Below, piece by piece: positions 1 to 10,000 of a stretch of 64,000 nt of DNA. Under the pieces are notes generated by a model. That model did no database searches. It saw only the letters and a list, made by a program, of their open reading frames with translations, and was not told the origin of the DNA. A program made the translations under genes and the position numbers. The stretch is from Flavobacteriaceae bacterium. GTDB lineage: Bacteria > Bacteroidota > Bacteroidia > Flavobacteriales > Flavobacteriaceae. The stretch spans positions 124,001 through 188,000 of the forward strand of contig NVXD01000003.1 in the NCBI GenBank assembly GCA_002746415.1, read 5' to 3'. How positions within the stretch are numbered: the first letter of the stretch is position 1; each line of letters starts with the position of its first letter.

Positions 1-1
1 G

Positions 2-142
2 GAATACAATATTCCTAAAAAAATTGATTCTTCGGAATTTGAAAAATCTCTTCCAGAAACCGAAGAAAATATTCCAAATAAAGCTAAAAAGAACAAAAGA
101 AAAACAGCTCCTTTGGATACCCTGCGACCTAAAATCGTCTGA
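2..142 (+). CDS. C-terminal end of an unidentified protein (partial)
   Basis: A reading frame open from the left edge runs 46 codons to a TGA at 140-142. The visible tail is hydrophilic, rich in Lys and Glu, with a run of basic residues (KKNKRK) before the ending TLRPKIV. No domain can be recognised in so short a piece. It lies on the same strand as the sugar transporter that follows 68 bases later, so the two could be cotranscribed. The start and most of the gene are outside the window. Confidence 0.45.
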   Translation, partial: EYNIPKKIDSSEFEKSLPETEENIPNKAKKNKRKTAPLDTLRPKIV

Positions 143-210
143 TTTTTATAATGTAAATTTTGCATTTCCTTTTTTTTGTTAGCTTTACAAAAATCAACAA
201 ACTAAGCAAA

Positions 211-1536
211 ATGAATAACAAAATTCTAAGGATCTCACTTATAGCGGCTTTGGCTGGATTTCTATTTGGTTTTGACACTGTAGTCATCTCTGGAGCAGAC
301 AAAAAATTACAATTTTTATGGGATTCATCAGATGCATTTCATGGGGCGGTTGTTATGGGAATGGCCTTATGGGGTACTGTTGTTGGTGCTATATTTGGAG
401 GATTTCCCACTAATAAAATAGGTCGCAAAAACACCTTAATTTGGATTGGAGTCTTATACTCCATATCTGCAATAGGCTCAGCTTTTGCCAATGACCCCAT
501 CACATTTGCAGTTTTTAGGTTTATCGGAGGACTTGGAGTTGGTGCTTCAACAATTGCGGCTCCAGCATATATTTCTGAAATTGCCCCAGCAAAGAATAGG
601 GGCAGATTGGTAGGCTTCTATCAATTTATGTTAGTTTTCGGAATTCTAGTTGCCTTTATGTCTAATTATGCATTAAATGGACTTGGAGAAAACGATTGGC
701 GTTGGATGGTTGGAGTTGAGGCCATTCCTGCAATAATATACACTTTATTTGTATTGTCTGTTCCTAAGAGTCCTAGATGGCTTTTGACCAAAAACAGAGA
801 CAATGAGGCAGAAGAAGTATTGGCTTCTATAAATCCTGAACTTTCTCTTGCAGCGTTGAAAAAAGATATTTTGAATGAGCACAATGACCAAAGTTCATCA
901 GAAAATATATTCATGAAAAAATATAAATTTCCATTAATGTTAGCCTTTTTTATTGCTTTTTTCAATCAATTTTCAGGGATTAACGCATTTCTATATTATG
1001 CTCCACGAATATTTGAAGCAGCTGGGTTAGGGGAAAGCACTGCACTATTGAGTAGTATTGGAATTGGAGTCACAAATTTGGTATTCACTATTTTGGGTAT
1101 TTTTCTTATTGATAAGTTAGGGAGAAAACAACTCATGTATTTTGGATCTGTTGGTTATATTATATCCTTATCCTTAGTTGCAGCAGCTTTTATTTTACAA
1201 TGGGAAGGTATGGCCGTGCCTATATTTTTGTTCTTTTTTATTGCTTCACATGCCATTGGGCAGGGAGCGGTTATTTGGGTTTTTATTTCAGAAATATTTC
1301 CGAATCATTTAAGAGCATCTGGACAGGCCTTTGGAAGCTCTACACATTGGGTTTTAGCTGCAATTATCCCTTCCTTGGTTCCTGTACTTTTTACAAAAAT
1401 AGGACCCGGTCCTGTATTTGCTTTCTTTGCTTTTATGATGGTGCTACAATTATTGTTCGTGCATTATATAATGCCTGAAACCAAAGGTCTTTCTCTAGAA
1501 GAATTGGGTAAAAAACTAAGTGGAGATAAAAAATAA
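211..1536 (+). CDS. MFS sugar transporter (sugar porter / XylE-GLUT type)
   Basis: A 441-residue, twelve-helix transporter of the sugar-porter branch of the major facilitator superfamily, expected to carry a monosaccharide across the inner membrane by proton symport. Family marks seen are GRKNTL between helices 2 and 3, PKSPRWLL after helix 6 (usually PESPRWL), QFSGINAFLYYAP in helix 7 and PETKGLSLEEL after helix 12. The frame is open back to 160, but the ATG at 211 is preferred because the helix-1 motif LAGFLFGFDTVVISG then sits at the normal distance from the N-terminus and the extra 17 residues look like upstream leader. The substrate cannot be read from the sequence; there is no kinase or isomerase beside it. 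Confidence 0.9.
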   Translation: MNNKILRISLIAALAGFLFGFDTVVISGADKKLQFLWDSSDAFHGAVVMGMALWGTVVGAIFGGFPTNKIGRKNTLIWIGVLYSISAIGSAFANDPITFAVFRFIGGLGVGASTIAAPAYISEIAPAKNRGRLVGFYQFMLVFGILVAFMSNYALNGLGENDWRWMVGVEAIPAIIYTLFVLSVPKSPRWLLTKNRDNEAEEVLASINPELSLAALKKDILNEHNDQSSSENIFMKKYKFPLMLAFFIAFFNQFSGINAFLYYAPRIFEAAGLGESTALLSSIGIGVTNLVFTILGIFLIDKLGRKQLMYFGSVGYIISLSLVAAAFILQWEGMAVPIFLFFFIASHAIGQGAVIWVFISEIFPNHLRASGQAFGSSTHWVLAAIIPSLVPVLFTKIGPGPVFAFFAFMMVLQLLFVHYIMPETKGLSLEELGKKLSGDKK

Positions 1537-1676
1537 TGAGTCAAACATTGTGCTTTTCTTCACAGAAGAAAATACCTAGGTATATCTCATTTTCCGTACC
1601 TTTAGTCGAATAAGAGATTACTAATCTGTTATTTTAATAAAGTATTCTATAAATTGGCCTCATAAACTATATAATT

Positions 1677-1805
1677 ATGGAAGAAATACCATCTAGCGTA
1701 AAAATACTCAACGGGTTCCTTAGAGTAATGGTTGGAATATTAATTGTTATTTTATTTGCGGTTATTATAGGTCTTATTTTGGCTGCTTTTGGTTTTTTTA
1801 ACTAG
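1677..1805 (+). CDS. Small single-span membrane protein (42 aa)
   Basis: A short frame of 42 residues, starting MEEIPSSVK, with one long hydrophobic segment over residues 18-40 (VMVGILIVILFAVII...), which would span the membrane once. It stands alone in a 371-base gap after the sugar transporter and is followed 56 bases later by a strong terminator, which supports a transcribed unit. No known family is recognised. Chance is not excluded because the gap is AT-rich, but composition and position fit a small membrane peptide. Confidence 0.45.
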   Translation: MEEIPSSVKILNGFLRVMVGILIVILFAVIIGLILAAFGFFN

Positions 1806-1861
1806 AAAAACACACTATTTTCAAATTTATATCTTCCTGAAAAGCCTATGCTTTTAAATAC

Positions 1862-1889
1862 AAAAGTCCTTCAAAAATGAAGGACTTTT
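1862..1889. terminator. Bidirectional intrinsic terminator
   Basis: A perfect 12-bp stem, AAAAGTCCTTCA (1862-1873) and TGAAGGACTTTT (1878-1889), with a 4-base loop. T-rich sequence follows on the plus strand, and the A-run gives a T-run on the minus strand. It sits between the rightward small membrane ORF and the leftward kbl gene, as expected for a shared two-way terminator. Confidence 0.85.
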
Positions 1890-1907
1890 TGTTTATACTA
1901 ATTGAAA

Positions 1908-3095
1908 CTAAATTACGCGCAACTCCTTCCCAATCTTTACAAATGCTATTATAGCTTTTTCTATATGTGACTTTTCATGTGCAGCAGATAATTGTACGCG
2001 TATTCTTGCCTTGTCTTTAGGCACTACAGGATAGAAAAAACCTACCACATAAATTCCCTCTCCAAGTAATTTCTCAGCAAATTTTTGCGCTAATGAAGCT
2101 TTATACACCATCACTGGTACTATAGGGTGATTGCCTGCTACAATATCAAAACCCGCCGCTGTCATTTCAGACCTAAAATAGGCTGTGTTTTTTTCTAATT
2201 TATCTCTAAGTTCCGTAGTAGCGCTTAACATGTCCAATACTTTAATAGACGCTCCTACAATGCTCGGCGCTAAAGTATTAGAAAACAAATAGGGTCTGGA
2301 ACGCTGTCTAAGTAGTGCTACAATTTCTTTTCTGGCCGCCGTGAAACCACCAGATGCTCCCCCAAGAGCTTTTCCGTAGGTTCCAGTAATAATATCTATT
2401 CTTCCCATGACGTTTCTATACTCATGGGTTCCTCTACCTGTTTGACCAATGAATCCAGTTGAATGACACTCGTCTACCATTACCATAGCACCATAGGCCT
2501 CTGCCAAATCACAAATCTTATCCAACTGAGCAATAGTGCCATCCATTGAAAAAGAACCATCCGTAACGATAAGCTTTCTTCTACTATCCTTAGCATTTTT
2601 TAACTGCTCCTCTAAATCTTGCATATTGTTGTGCAAAAACCTAAAGCGCTTAGCCTTGCACAATCTAATACCGTCGATTATAGAAGCATGGTTTAAAGCA
2701 TCTGATATAATTGCATCCTCAGCGCCCAGAAGGGGTTCAAATACACCTCCATTAGCATCAAAAGCAGCAGCATACAAAATACAATCCTCCATCCCCACAA
2801 ACTCGGCTGTTTTTCTTTCCAAGCTTTTGTGTATATCTTGAGTTCCGCATATAAATCGAACCGATGACAACCCAAATCCATGGGAATCTATGGCCTCTTT
2901 ACCCGCTTTAATCACATCAGGATGAGAAGAAAGGCCCAAATAATTATTTGCGCAAAAATTTAATAAATGAGATGAAGTCTCTGTATCTATTACCGCTCCT
3001 TGTGATGTGGTAATTATTCTCTCCGACTTATATAAGCCCTCTGCTTTTATTTCTTCAATTTCTATTTGAAACTCTTTTTTAATATTTGAAAACAT
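1908..3095 (-). CDS. kbl: 2-amino-3-ketobutyrate CoA ligase (glycine C-acetyltransferase)
   Basis: A 395-residue PLP enzyme of the alpha-oxoamine synthase family. It cleaves 2-amino-3-oxobutyrate with CoA to glycine and acetyl-CoA, the second step of threonine breakdown. Seen: [12 protein letters not shown] with the cofactor-stacking His136, VDECHSTG with Asp208 and His211, and the PLP lysine Lys242 in [13 protein letters not shown]. Length is usual for Kbl. Related KAS enzymes (BioF, serine palmitoyltransferase) share this fold, but the SDR threonine dehydrogenase 44 bases upstream on the same strand, which makes its substrate, settles the call. Probably translated from the tdh transcript. 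Confidence 0.95.
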   Translation of the reverse strand: MFSNIKKEFQIEIEEIKAEGLYKSERIITTSQGAVIDTETSSHLLNFCANNYLGLSSHPDVIKAGKEAIDSHGFGLSSVRFICGTQDIHKSLERKTAEFVGMEDCILYAAAFDANGGVFEPLLGAEDAIISDALNHASIIDGIRLCKAKRFRFLHNNMQDLEEQLKNAKDSRRKLIVTDGSFSMDGTIAQLDKICDLAEAYGAMVMVDECHSTGFIGQTGRGTHEYRNVMGRIDIITGTYGKALGGASGGFTAARKEIVALLRQRSRPYLFSNTLAPSIVGASIKVLDMLSATTELRDKLEKNTAYFRSEMTAAGFDIVAGNHPIVPVMVYKASLAQKFAEKLLGEGIYVVGFFYPVVPKDKARIRVQLSAAHEKSHIEKAIIAFVKIGKELRVI

Positions 3096-3139
3096 ATAGT
3101 ACTATTTAGAAAATGTATAACATTATAATTTTTTAATAC

Positions 3140-4093
3140 TCAAGGAGTAGCGATTTTATATTTCTCCTTTAATTTTTTTATCATGACAGCTGTGATGCTA
3201 TCAAGATCATACTGGGGTTTCCAACCCCAATCCCGTTTTGCTTCAGCATCTTGAATGGTTTTAGGCCACTTTGATGCAATATCTTGTCTATAATCAAGAA
3301 CATACGTTACCATAAATTTTGGGTATTTATTTCTGATTGAAGCTACTATTTCTACAGGCGAAAAACTAGTCCCCGAAATATTATAAGAGGTTCTAATCTT
3401 AATATTTTCTCTCGGAGCATCCATTAACTCTAAAGTTGCCCTAATTGCATCATCAATAAAAATCATTGGTAAAGTAGTGTTCTCATCTAGAAAACAGCTA
3501 AAGGGTTCTTCCTTGATTGCCTTGTGATAAATATCAACTGCATAATCTGTTGTTCCTCCACCTGCTTTTGATTGATACCCTATAACACCCGGGTATCGTA
3601 AGGATCTTACATCTAATCCGTATTTTGCAAAATAATAATTTCCCCAATTTTCTCCAGCGGCCTTACTTATACCATAGGATGTAAGTGGGTTTAAAAATGC
3701 ATTATTAGGAGTATTCTCTTGTGGGGCAGCATCTCCAAAAACAGCAATTGAGCTTGGGAAAAATACTTTTTCCACATGATTCATTCTAGAAACTTCCAAG
3801 ACGTTTAGCAAGGCTTGCATATTTACATCCCATGTATTGAGAGGAGCTTTTTCTCCACTAGCAGATAATATGGCCGCCAAATGATATATCTCGTTTATTT
3901 TGTATTTACGTACCACCTCTTCTAAACGTTCCGAATTGGTTGCATCTATCACTTCAAAAATTCCGTGATACCGTTCGGATAATTTTAAATCCGACGCAAT
4001 AACATTTCCCCTTCCATATGTATGTTGAAGTGATTGTGTTAACACCGTGCCCAATTGGCCATTAGCTCCAGTCACTAAAATTGTCTTATTCAT
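3140..4093 (-). CDS. tdh: L-threonine 3-dehydrogenase, SDR (epimerase-like) type
   Basis: A 317-residue NAD-dependent short-chain dehydrogenase of the extended, UDP-galactose epimerase-like type. The Rossmann motif TGANGQLG is at residues 8-15, the catalytic tetrad residues are Ser114 or Ser115 (PSSIAVFG) and Tyr140/Lys144 in YGISK. This class is the threonine dehydrogenase used by flavobacteria in place of the zinc MDR enzyme; it oxidises L-threonine to 2-amino-3-ketobutyrate. It is the first gene of a two-gene unit with kbl and is divergent from an Lrp/AsnC regulator. The alternative, a nucleotide-sugar epimerase, is unlikely in this context. Confidence 0.9.
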   Translation of the reverse strand: MNKTILVTGANGQLGTVLTQSLQHTYGRGNVIASDLKLSERYHGIFEVIDATNSERLEEVVRKYKINEIYHLAAILSASGEKAPLNTWDVNMQALLNVLEVSRMNHVEKVFFPSSIAVFGDAAPQENTPNNAFLNPLTSYGISKAAGENWGNYYFAKYGLDVRSLRYPGVIGYQSKAGGGTTDYAVDIYHKAIKEEPFSCFLDENTTLPMIFIDDAIRATLELMDAPRENIKIRTSYNISGTSFSPVEIVASIRNKYPKFMVTYVLDYRQDIASKWPKTIQDAEAKRDWGWKPQYDLDSITAVMIKKLKEKYKIATP

Positions 4094-4115
4094 TTATTAA
4101 AGTATTATTCACTTA

Positions 4116-4123
4116 CAAAATTA
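4116..4123 (-). promoter_or_regulatory. Candidate -7 element of the tdh-kbl promoter
   Basis: Read on the minus strand this is TAATTTTG, a match to the Bacteroidota -7 consensus TAnnTTTG, 22 bases upstream of the tdh start. No clear TTTG -33 element stands at the usual distance; the inverted repeat at 4132-4166 occupies that place, so control by its binding protein is plausible. Assignment is by consensus only. Confidence 0.4.
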
Positions 4124-4131
4124 CACAAAAC

Positions 4132-4166
4132 AGCTATTATATGTAAATAATATAACTATTATAGCT
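4132..4166. promoter_or_regulatory. Inverted repeat between tdh and lrp, probable Lrp/AsnC operator
   Basis: Arms AGCTATTATA (4132-4141) and TATTATAGCT (4157-4166) pair at 9 of 10 positions around a 15-base AT spacer. The site lies between the divergent tdh and Lrp/AsnC genes, just upstream of the tdh -7 element. Lrp/AsnC proteins bind AT-rich imperfect palindromes, commonly in their own promoter, so this is the best candidate for control of both transcripts. Binding itself is inferred. Confidence 0.5.
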
Positions 4167-4255
4167 AATTTTATTGTTTTTGACGATTTAAAGCATTTTT
4201 TTTACTTAATTAGCCATACTTACCTAGTATAAAACGGTAATAATTTTATTTTAAA

Positions 4256-4717
4256 ATGGAACAATTAGATAAAACCGATATCATTATTCTTAGGATATTG
4301 CAGGAAAATGCCAAAAAAACCGCAAAAGAAATTGCACAAAGCCTTAATCTTACCATATCACCAGTTTATGAACGTATCCGAAGGTTAGAAAAACAGGGGT
4401 ACATTAAAAAATATGTGGCTTTGCTAGATAAAAAACGCATAGATCTTTCCGTAACGGCTTTTTGTCATGTCTCCATGAGGTATCATGATGAGGCGTTTAT
4501 AGAAAAGTTTGAAAAACAAATACAAAGCTTACAGGAGGTACAAGAGTGTTACCACATGGCAGGTAAAATAGATTTCATTTTAAAAATAAATAATAAAAGC
4601 TTGGAAGACTACCATGACTTTGTGAAATATAAGCTTTCCAAAATTGAAAATATTGGAGTCTTAAACAGCTCATTTGTACTAAAAGAAATCAAACATAATT
4701 CAGAATTCCATATTTAA
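4256..4717 (+). CDS. Lrp/AsnC family transcriptional regulator
   Basis: A 153-residue regulator with the family layout: an N-terminal winged helix-turn-helix over about residues 1-55 (LDKTDIIILRILQENAKKTAKEIAQ, here cited in part, then SPVYERIRRLEKQGYIKKY) and a C-terminal RAM/AsnC effector domain from about 65, with the glycine pattern around YHMAGKIDFILKI. It is divergent from tdh-kbl with 162 bases between, so it probably senses an amino acid such as threonine or glycine and controls threonine degradation. The ligand is inference; the family is clear. Confidence 0.9.
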   Translation: MEQLDKTDIIILRILQENAKKTAKEIAQSLNLTISPVYERIRRLEKQGYIKKYVALLDKKRIDLSVTAFCHVSMRYHDEAFIEKFEKQIQSLQEVQECYHMAGKIDFILKINNKSLEDYHDFVKYKLSKIENIGVLNSSFVLKEIKHNSEFHI

Positions 4718-4786
4718 ATTCGTATTAAAAAAAAACAAGTTTAATTTGCACATTTAAGAACATCCCGAAAAAGTTAAAACTATCAT

Positions 4787-6652
4787 TTGAAATATTCTTC
4801 CAAAATACTACTTCTTCTTTTTGCATGCTGCTCTTGTTCATTGTTTTATGGACAGCAAACACAACAAGATTCCATACAACTATACTTTAATCAAATTGAA
4901 GAATTAATTGACAACAAAGACCTTTATAAGGATGATTTTGTCACTATAGACTTTCTTTTAGACAAAAAGGGAAAGGCTGAGGGCATTGAAAAGGTAGACA
5001 TACTCCATCAACTCTTCATTTTAAATGCGGTTTACAACTCCATTGACGTCACGAAAAAATATAATGATGAAGCCATGCAATTGGCTAGAACCTTAAACTA
5101 TAAGGAAGGTGAAATGGAAGCAAAATTACGAGATGCTTATTTGCATTTTATAGGAGGTGATTTCAATACCTCAATGCGCTTATATTATGAGGTTGATGGC
5201 AAAATATCCTATGAAAAAAATCCCATGCTATATGCTCGATTAAAAAACCTAAAATCTGACATTCATACGGAAAAGGGGGAATATGACATGGCCCTGGAAA
5301 CTGGATTGAATTTATTAGATATTGGTGAAAAAACCAAGAATGACTTTATAATAATGAAGGGGCATGCGGCTTTATCACATTATTATTTGAGGATCGAAAA
5401 TTACTCTAAAGCCTTAAGTCATTGCCTAACGGAATTACATTACATCATTGAACAAAGAATAGTGCCTCTTTTCTTTCCCAAAGTAAATGAAATTGGCAGA
5501 ATGTCAACTAAATTGAACAATTTAGAAGGAGCAGTAGCCGCGTATTCATTTTTTATAAAATTGGAAAAGGAAATATCTTTACCGGGAAGCTATGTTCAGA
5601 GTATTGTTTATATGAACATGGCAGATTTGTATATGGCCAGGAGAGAATTTAAAAAATCTCAAAACTACTTGTCACGCGCCATAATCTTAAACTATGAGAA
5701 TGACTATAGATTCAGGATTCCAAGGGCATTAATATTACAAGCTGAACTGAGCCTACATACCAAAGATACAACAGCTGCCATCCTTAATTACGAGAAAAGT
5801 ATCACTGCAGCTGAAAATATTAATGCTTTTGATGTTATAAAATCCAACAGTCATATTTTAGTAGGTTTGTACAAAAAGACCCAACAACCTGCGAAGGTCT
5901 ACGAATATAAAACCTTATATGATGCTATTAAGGATTCTTTATTTTCCAATGAAAAAGAACAGAGAATCATTATTCTGGAAGCAAGAAGAAAAATTAAGGA
6001 AGTAACACAGAAACAAAAAATTTTAGAGCTTGAAAATCTTGCTCAAAAAGCCAATTTCAACACCATTAAAATAATACTCCTTTTCAGTTTAATGATAAGT
6101 GGATTTATTGTTTTCTCATATATAAAAGTCAAGAAAAAAAACAAATTGCTCTATCAAAGAACAATTGAACTTGCAGAAATTCACTTGAAAATAGAGGATA
6201 ATTTATCCAAAAATTATATAAGGACTGAAACCGAAGAGGGTAAGGAATATCACAAAACGCATACTGCAATAGATTCAAACATAAAAAACATCATACTTTG
6301 TAGGCTTGAAAAACTGGAAAAAGAAAATTTCTTCATTGACTCTAACTGTAATTTGCATCAATTATCAGAAAAGCTAAAAACAAATTCAAAATACCTGTCC
6401 CAAGTAATAAATCAAGAAAAAGGTTCGAATTTCAATAATTACATCAATGAATTAAGAATAAATTACTTACTGGCTAAATTGCTTAAAGATGTAGAATATA
6501 GAAACAGTAAATTAAGCTATATAGCAGTATCCGTAGGCTACAACAATCTAAATACTTTCAATGCCGCATTTAAAAAAAGACAAGGAATTCTTCCTTCCTA
6601 TTTTATTAGCGAGCTTAATAATGAGTCTGAAATGAGGAAAAGTTATTCCTAG
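4787..6652 (+). CDS. TPR, membrane-anchored AraC-type transcriptional regulator
   Basis: A 621-residue protein starting at TTG (4787); a TAA in frame 12 bases upstream rules out an earlier start, and the TTG opens a good signal peptide (KYSSKILLLLFACCSCSLFYG). Residues about 60-400 are helical tetratricopeptide-like repeats facing the periplasm, followed by a coiled coil (KIKEVTQKQKILELENLAQ), one membrane helix at about 427-446, and a C-terminal AraC helix-turn-helix at about 505-610 (LHQLSEKLKTNSKYLSQVIN ... LSYIAVSVGYNNLNTFNAAF). It therefore links an outside signal to DNA binding in one chain. It precedes the sus region and could regulate it, but nothing in the sequence proves the target. 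Confidence 0.85.
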   Translation: MKYSSKILLLLFACCSCSLFYGQQTQQDSIQLYFNQIEELIDNKDLYKDDFVTIDFLLDKKGKAEGIEKVDILHQLFILNAVYNSIDVTKKYNDEAMQLARTLNYKEGEMEAKLRDAYLHFIGGDFNTSMRLYYEVDGKISYEKNPMLYARLKNLKSDIHTEKGEYDMALETGLNLLDIGEKTKNDFIIMKGHAALSHYYLRIENYSKALSHCLTELHYIIEQRIVPLFFPKVNEIGRMSTKLNNLEGAVAAYSFFIKLEKEISLPGSYVQSIVYMNMADLYMARREFKKSQNYLSRAIILNYENDYRFRIPRALILQAELSLHTKDTTAAILNYEKSITAAENINAFDVIKSNSHILVGLYKKTQQPAKVYEYKTLYDAIKDSLFSNEKEQRIIILEARRKIKEVTQKQKILELENLAQKANFNTIKIILLFSLMISGFIVFSYIKVKKKNKLLYQRTIELAEIHLKIEDNLSKNYIRTETEEGKEYHKTHTAIDSNIKNIILCRLEKLEKENFFIDSNCNLHQLSEKLKTNSKYLSQVINQEKGSNFNNYINELRINYLLAKLLKDVEYRNSKLSYIAVSVGYNNLNTFNAAFKKRQGILPSYFISELNNESEMRKSYS

Positions 6653-6792
6653 TTCAAAAAACCAAACAACTGTTTTTTTTTATTGGTATTAGGGTTCAAT
6701 TTAATCATTGTAAATGGGGCTCAAGGCTACGCAAAAAATACCCTCTTACCAAAATAAGATCTTAAACCCAGCACTGAATATCTTTTATGTAA

Positions 6793-6825
6793 GAAAGGCA
6801 ATACCAAAAATTGATATTGCCTTTC
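6793..6825. terminator. Stem-loop, possible two-way terminator
   Basis: Perfect 11-bp stem GAAAGGCAATA (6793-6803) and TATTGCCTTTC (6815-6825) with an 11-base loop. There is no long T-run on either side, so it is weaker than the other terminators here. It lies between the rightward AraC-type gene and the leftward VCBS gene, 140 bases after the former. Confidence 0.45.
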
Positions 6826-7013
6826 GAGGAAATTAAAACTAAACTAACTCACTACTTTTTGCACAAGCCCTTATTATTCAAAAGCATAACGAATTGTGCA
6901 CATCATTTATCCAATTACTTTCAAAAAAAGTATAAATGATCTTTCTATTTTACGCTGTAACTAATTTACATCAATGATAAATAAATAGAAGATGTTTGGA
7001 ATGAAAAGACCTT

Positions 7014-7029
7014 AAAATTCATGAATTTT
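7014..7029. repeat. Perfect 16-bp palindrome sharing a core with one upstream of susC
   Basis: AAAATTCATGAATTTT reads the same on both strands. Its 14-bp core AAATTCATGAATTT recurs exactly at 15789-15802, so copies stand at both ends of the susC-susD-VCBS operon. It may be a protein-binding site or chance in AT-rich DNA. Confidence 0.35.
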
Positions 7030-7061
7030 GGAAAAAGCTGAAATACAATTCCCAATAATTT

Positions 7062-10000
7062 CTATTTTTTTTTATAGACTAAAATTTCATCTCTATTTTG
7101 TGTCACTACATAAAGCATACCACCCACAGCACTTTTAACCTTAGCTATAGCTTTTGCATCACCAGAAACTACAAAACCACTCTCCTTGGCATCAATTGAA
7201 TTAAATGCACCCTTTCCATTTCCCTTTAACAACAATCCATTAAAAGCATCATAGTTGCCTATAAAAGTCTCATTGCCATAATCATTGCCTACAAGTAATA
7301 CATCTAAGTTATTATCATTGTCTACATCAAGTACTATTGCGCCATTAATTGGAGCTTGTTGGGCATTGACAGGTAAAGCTTTGAGTTTAAATTTACCATT
7401 CCCTAAGTTTTCAATAAAACTTGTCTTATCATAATTACCAATCAGTTTAGTAGCCCCCTCAAGTTCCTCTTTATTCAATAAATCTTTTTGTGTAGTACTT
7501 GCATACTCCTTATACAAATTAAATTTTGCTCTAAACAAAGGACTTTGCCCAAAAAGATCACCCCAAAAATTCACAGGAAAAGATTCAAAATCTCCTTCTT
7601 CATTTTTTAAATAGGTAAACATGACTGGGTCTATACTCCCATTGTCATCATAGTCTTTTGCCAATAAGGTCACTGGTTGCTCCTCTGTGGGTTGGTAAAA
7701 ATTATTAGCTCCCATATTTCCTACAAGAAAATCAAAATCACCATCATTGTCAAAATCTTCTGAAATGACACTTTCCCACCAACCCAAATAGTTCTCTAAT
7801 CCTGATGATTCTAATTTGGAAAAAGAAGTTTTTCTGTTTTCATAAATGGTTATCGCCATAAACTCCCCAACCACAACTAAATCTTGTAAATCATCATTAT
7901 TAACATCGGTCCAAACAGCGTCCGTAACCATTCCTATATTTGCAAGTCCAGGCGCCAAAATTTCTGTCACATCTTCTAATTTTCCACCATTATTTTTTAA
8001 CAGAAAGCTTTTGTCAGGCATAGGAAATTGAGCCACAGGGGTTCTTCCTCCAACAAACAAATCCACAAAACCATCATTATCAAAATCCTGTGCTTTTACT
8101 ACAGAACCACTTGCTTTTACTATTGGCATCTTATCCATCGCAAAAGTAAAATTCCCTTCACCGTCATTTGTCATTAATCTGTCTACATATAAATTGTCTT
8201 CATTTATAAATTCATTACTCCCTGAAACTAAATATAAATCTAAATCCCCATCATTATCCAAATCAAACAAAACCATACTTTCTTCTTCATACTTCTTATC
8301 AATCACGGTTTCAAATAGTAGTTTTTTTGAAAAAGTTCCATCCGCTTTTTGAAAATATATCACAGGCGAAAAAGTGGAAGAACTACCTATAATGAAATCT
8401 TCATATTGGTTTCCATCAATATCTCCTACCGCGATACATGGTCCATTTTGAGAAAGCTTATGAGGTAAAATCCGTTGCATACTATAATCTACTATGTCTT
8501 TCTCTTGGTGTATGAGGTCAACACCAATTTCTTTAGATATCTCAGTAAACATTTGGGTAGTTTCTTTTTGAACAAAAGGAAAAGGCAATGCTGAAATGTC
8601 AATTAATTTTGCATCCTTATGCGCTAATAAAAGCGTCTGATTGGTCTCAATATTTTCAAGTTTTTGAAATTTTCCATCTGGCCATAATATCTCTATGGAT
8701 TCAATATTTACATGAAGACCCAAACCAAAGTGGGCAATTTCATCTACAGAGGACATATAACCTCTTGTTAGGTAATGCTCATAATATTGAACTTCATTTT
8801 CCCCATACTTTAGTGCCAACTTGACCCCTATCCCCATTTCATTATGCTTAGGTCCATTTAGCTTAACATTAATAAACCCATTGGTTAGGTTTTGTTCTCT
8901 TTGGGTATTCCTAAAAATAAAAGCCTCTTCATTAATATTATTCACAACATAATCCAAATCTCCATCTTTATCCAAATCTACAAATGCTGCACCATTCGAA
9001 AACGAAGGGGCATTTAAACCCCATGAGTCGCTCATATCCTCAAACATACCATTACCATTGTTCTTAAATCCATAATTTGGTATTTTCACTGTAGGGATAG
9101 AATCCAAAATCTTGTGTGGACTTAAAAATGGGGCCATTCCAATTCTAAAATCTCCGAAATCCTTATCGGTTATATCTCTAGGGAATCCGTTGGTAATAAG
9201 TAAATCCTTGTACCCGTCATTATCAACATCCATAAACAATGGAGACCAACTCCAATCTGTTTTTGACATGCCCGCCATAAGACCTATTTCACTAAAGGGA
9301 ACCCCTACACCATTACCCTGATGGAGCATATTTCTACTATATTGAGGCTCATAATCATATCTCTTATTTAAGATGTTATTTATATAATTGTTATTACCAA
9401 TAGTTGTTTTCATTCTATAATTGGTCTCTCCCAACATATCCAAGGTAACTAGGTCTAAAAAACCATCGTTATTATAGTCTGAGATGTCACTCCCCATTGA
9501 AAATTTACTTTGATGTCTTATATAATTCTTGATATCATTAGAAAAAGTACCATCTCCATTATTGATATAGAGTAAATCGTTAGTTTGATAATCATTAGAT
9601 ATGTGTATGTCTGGCCATCCATCATAATTAATATCTGATACTGCTATACCTAGCCCAAAACCTTCAATTACAATACCTGCTTCTAAAGTAACATCAGAAA
9701 AAGTTCCGTCACCATTATTATGGTATAATCGATCATTGCTTATTGCAGAACCATCCACAACCTTTGGTCTATAATTTGTTGGCATTGACTGAACTTGTTC
9801 ATTATTGAGCACATATAAATCTAAAAAGCCATCCTTGTCATAATCAAAAAAAGTAGCCCACATACTATTTCCAGATTCTGCAATACCATATTCTGTGGCC
9901 ATTTCTTTAAATGTTGGTACTTTCTTCTCATCTAATCCCTGATTGACAAAAAGCAAATTAGCCCTGTTTTTATCATCATTCGACATTGCTACAGATACAT

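Larger units (their letters stand above)
6653..7061. other. 409-base gap between convergent genes
   Basis: No convincing gene on either strand. It holds a strong stem-loop at 6793-6825 and a perfect palindrome at 7014-7029 close to the end of the leftward VCBS gene. The remainder is AT-rich with no recognisable motif. Confidence 0.6.
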
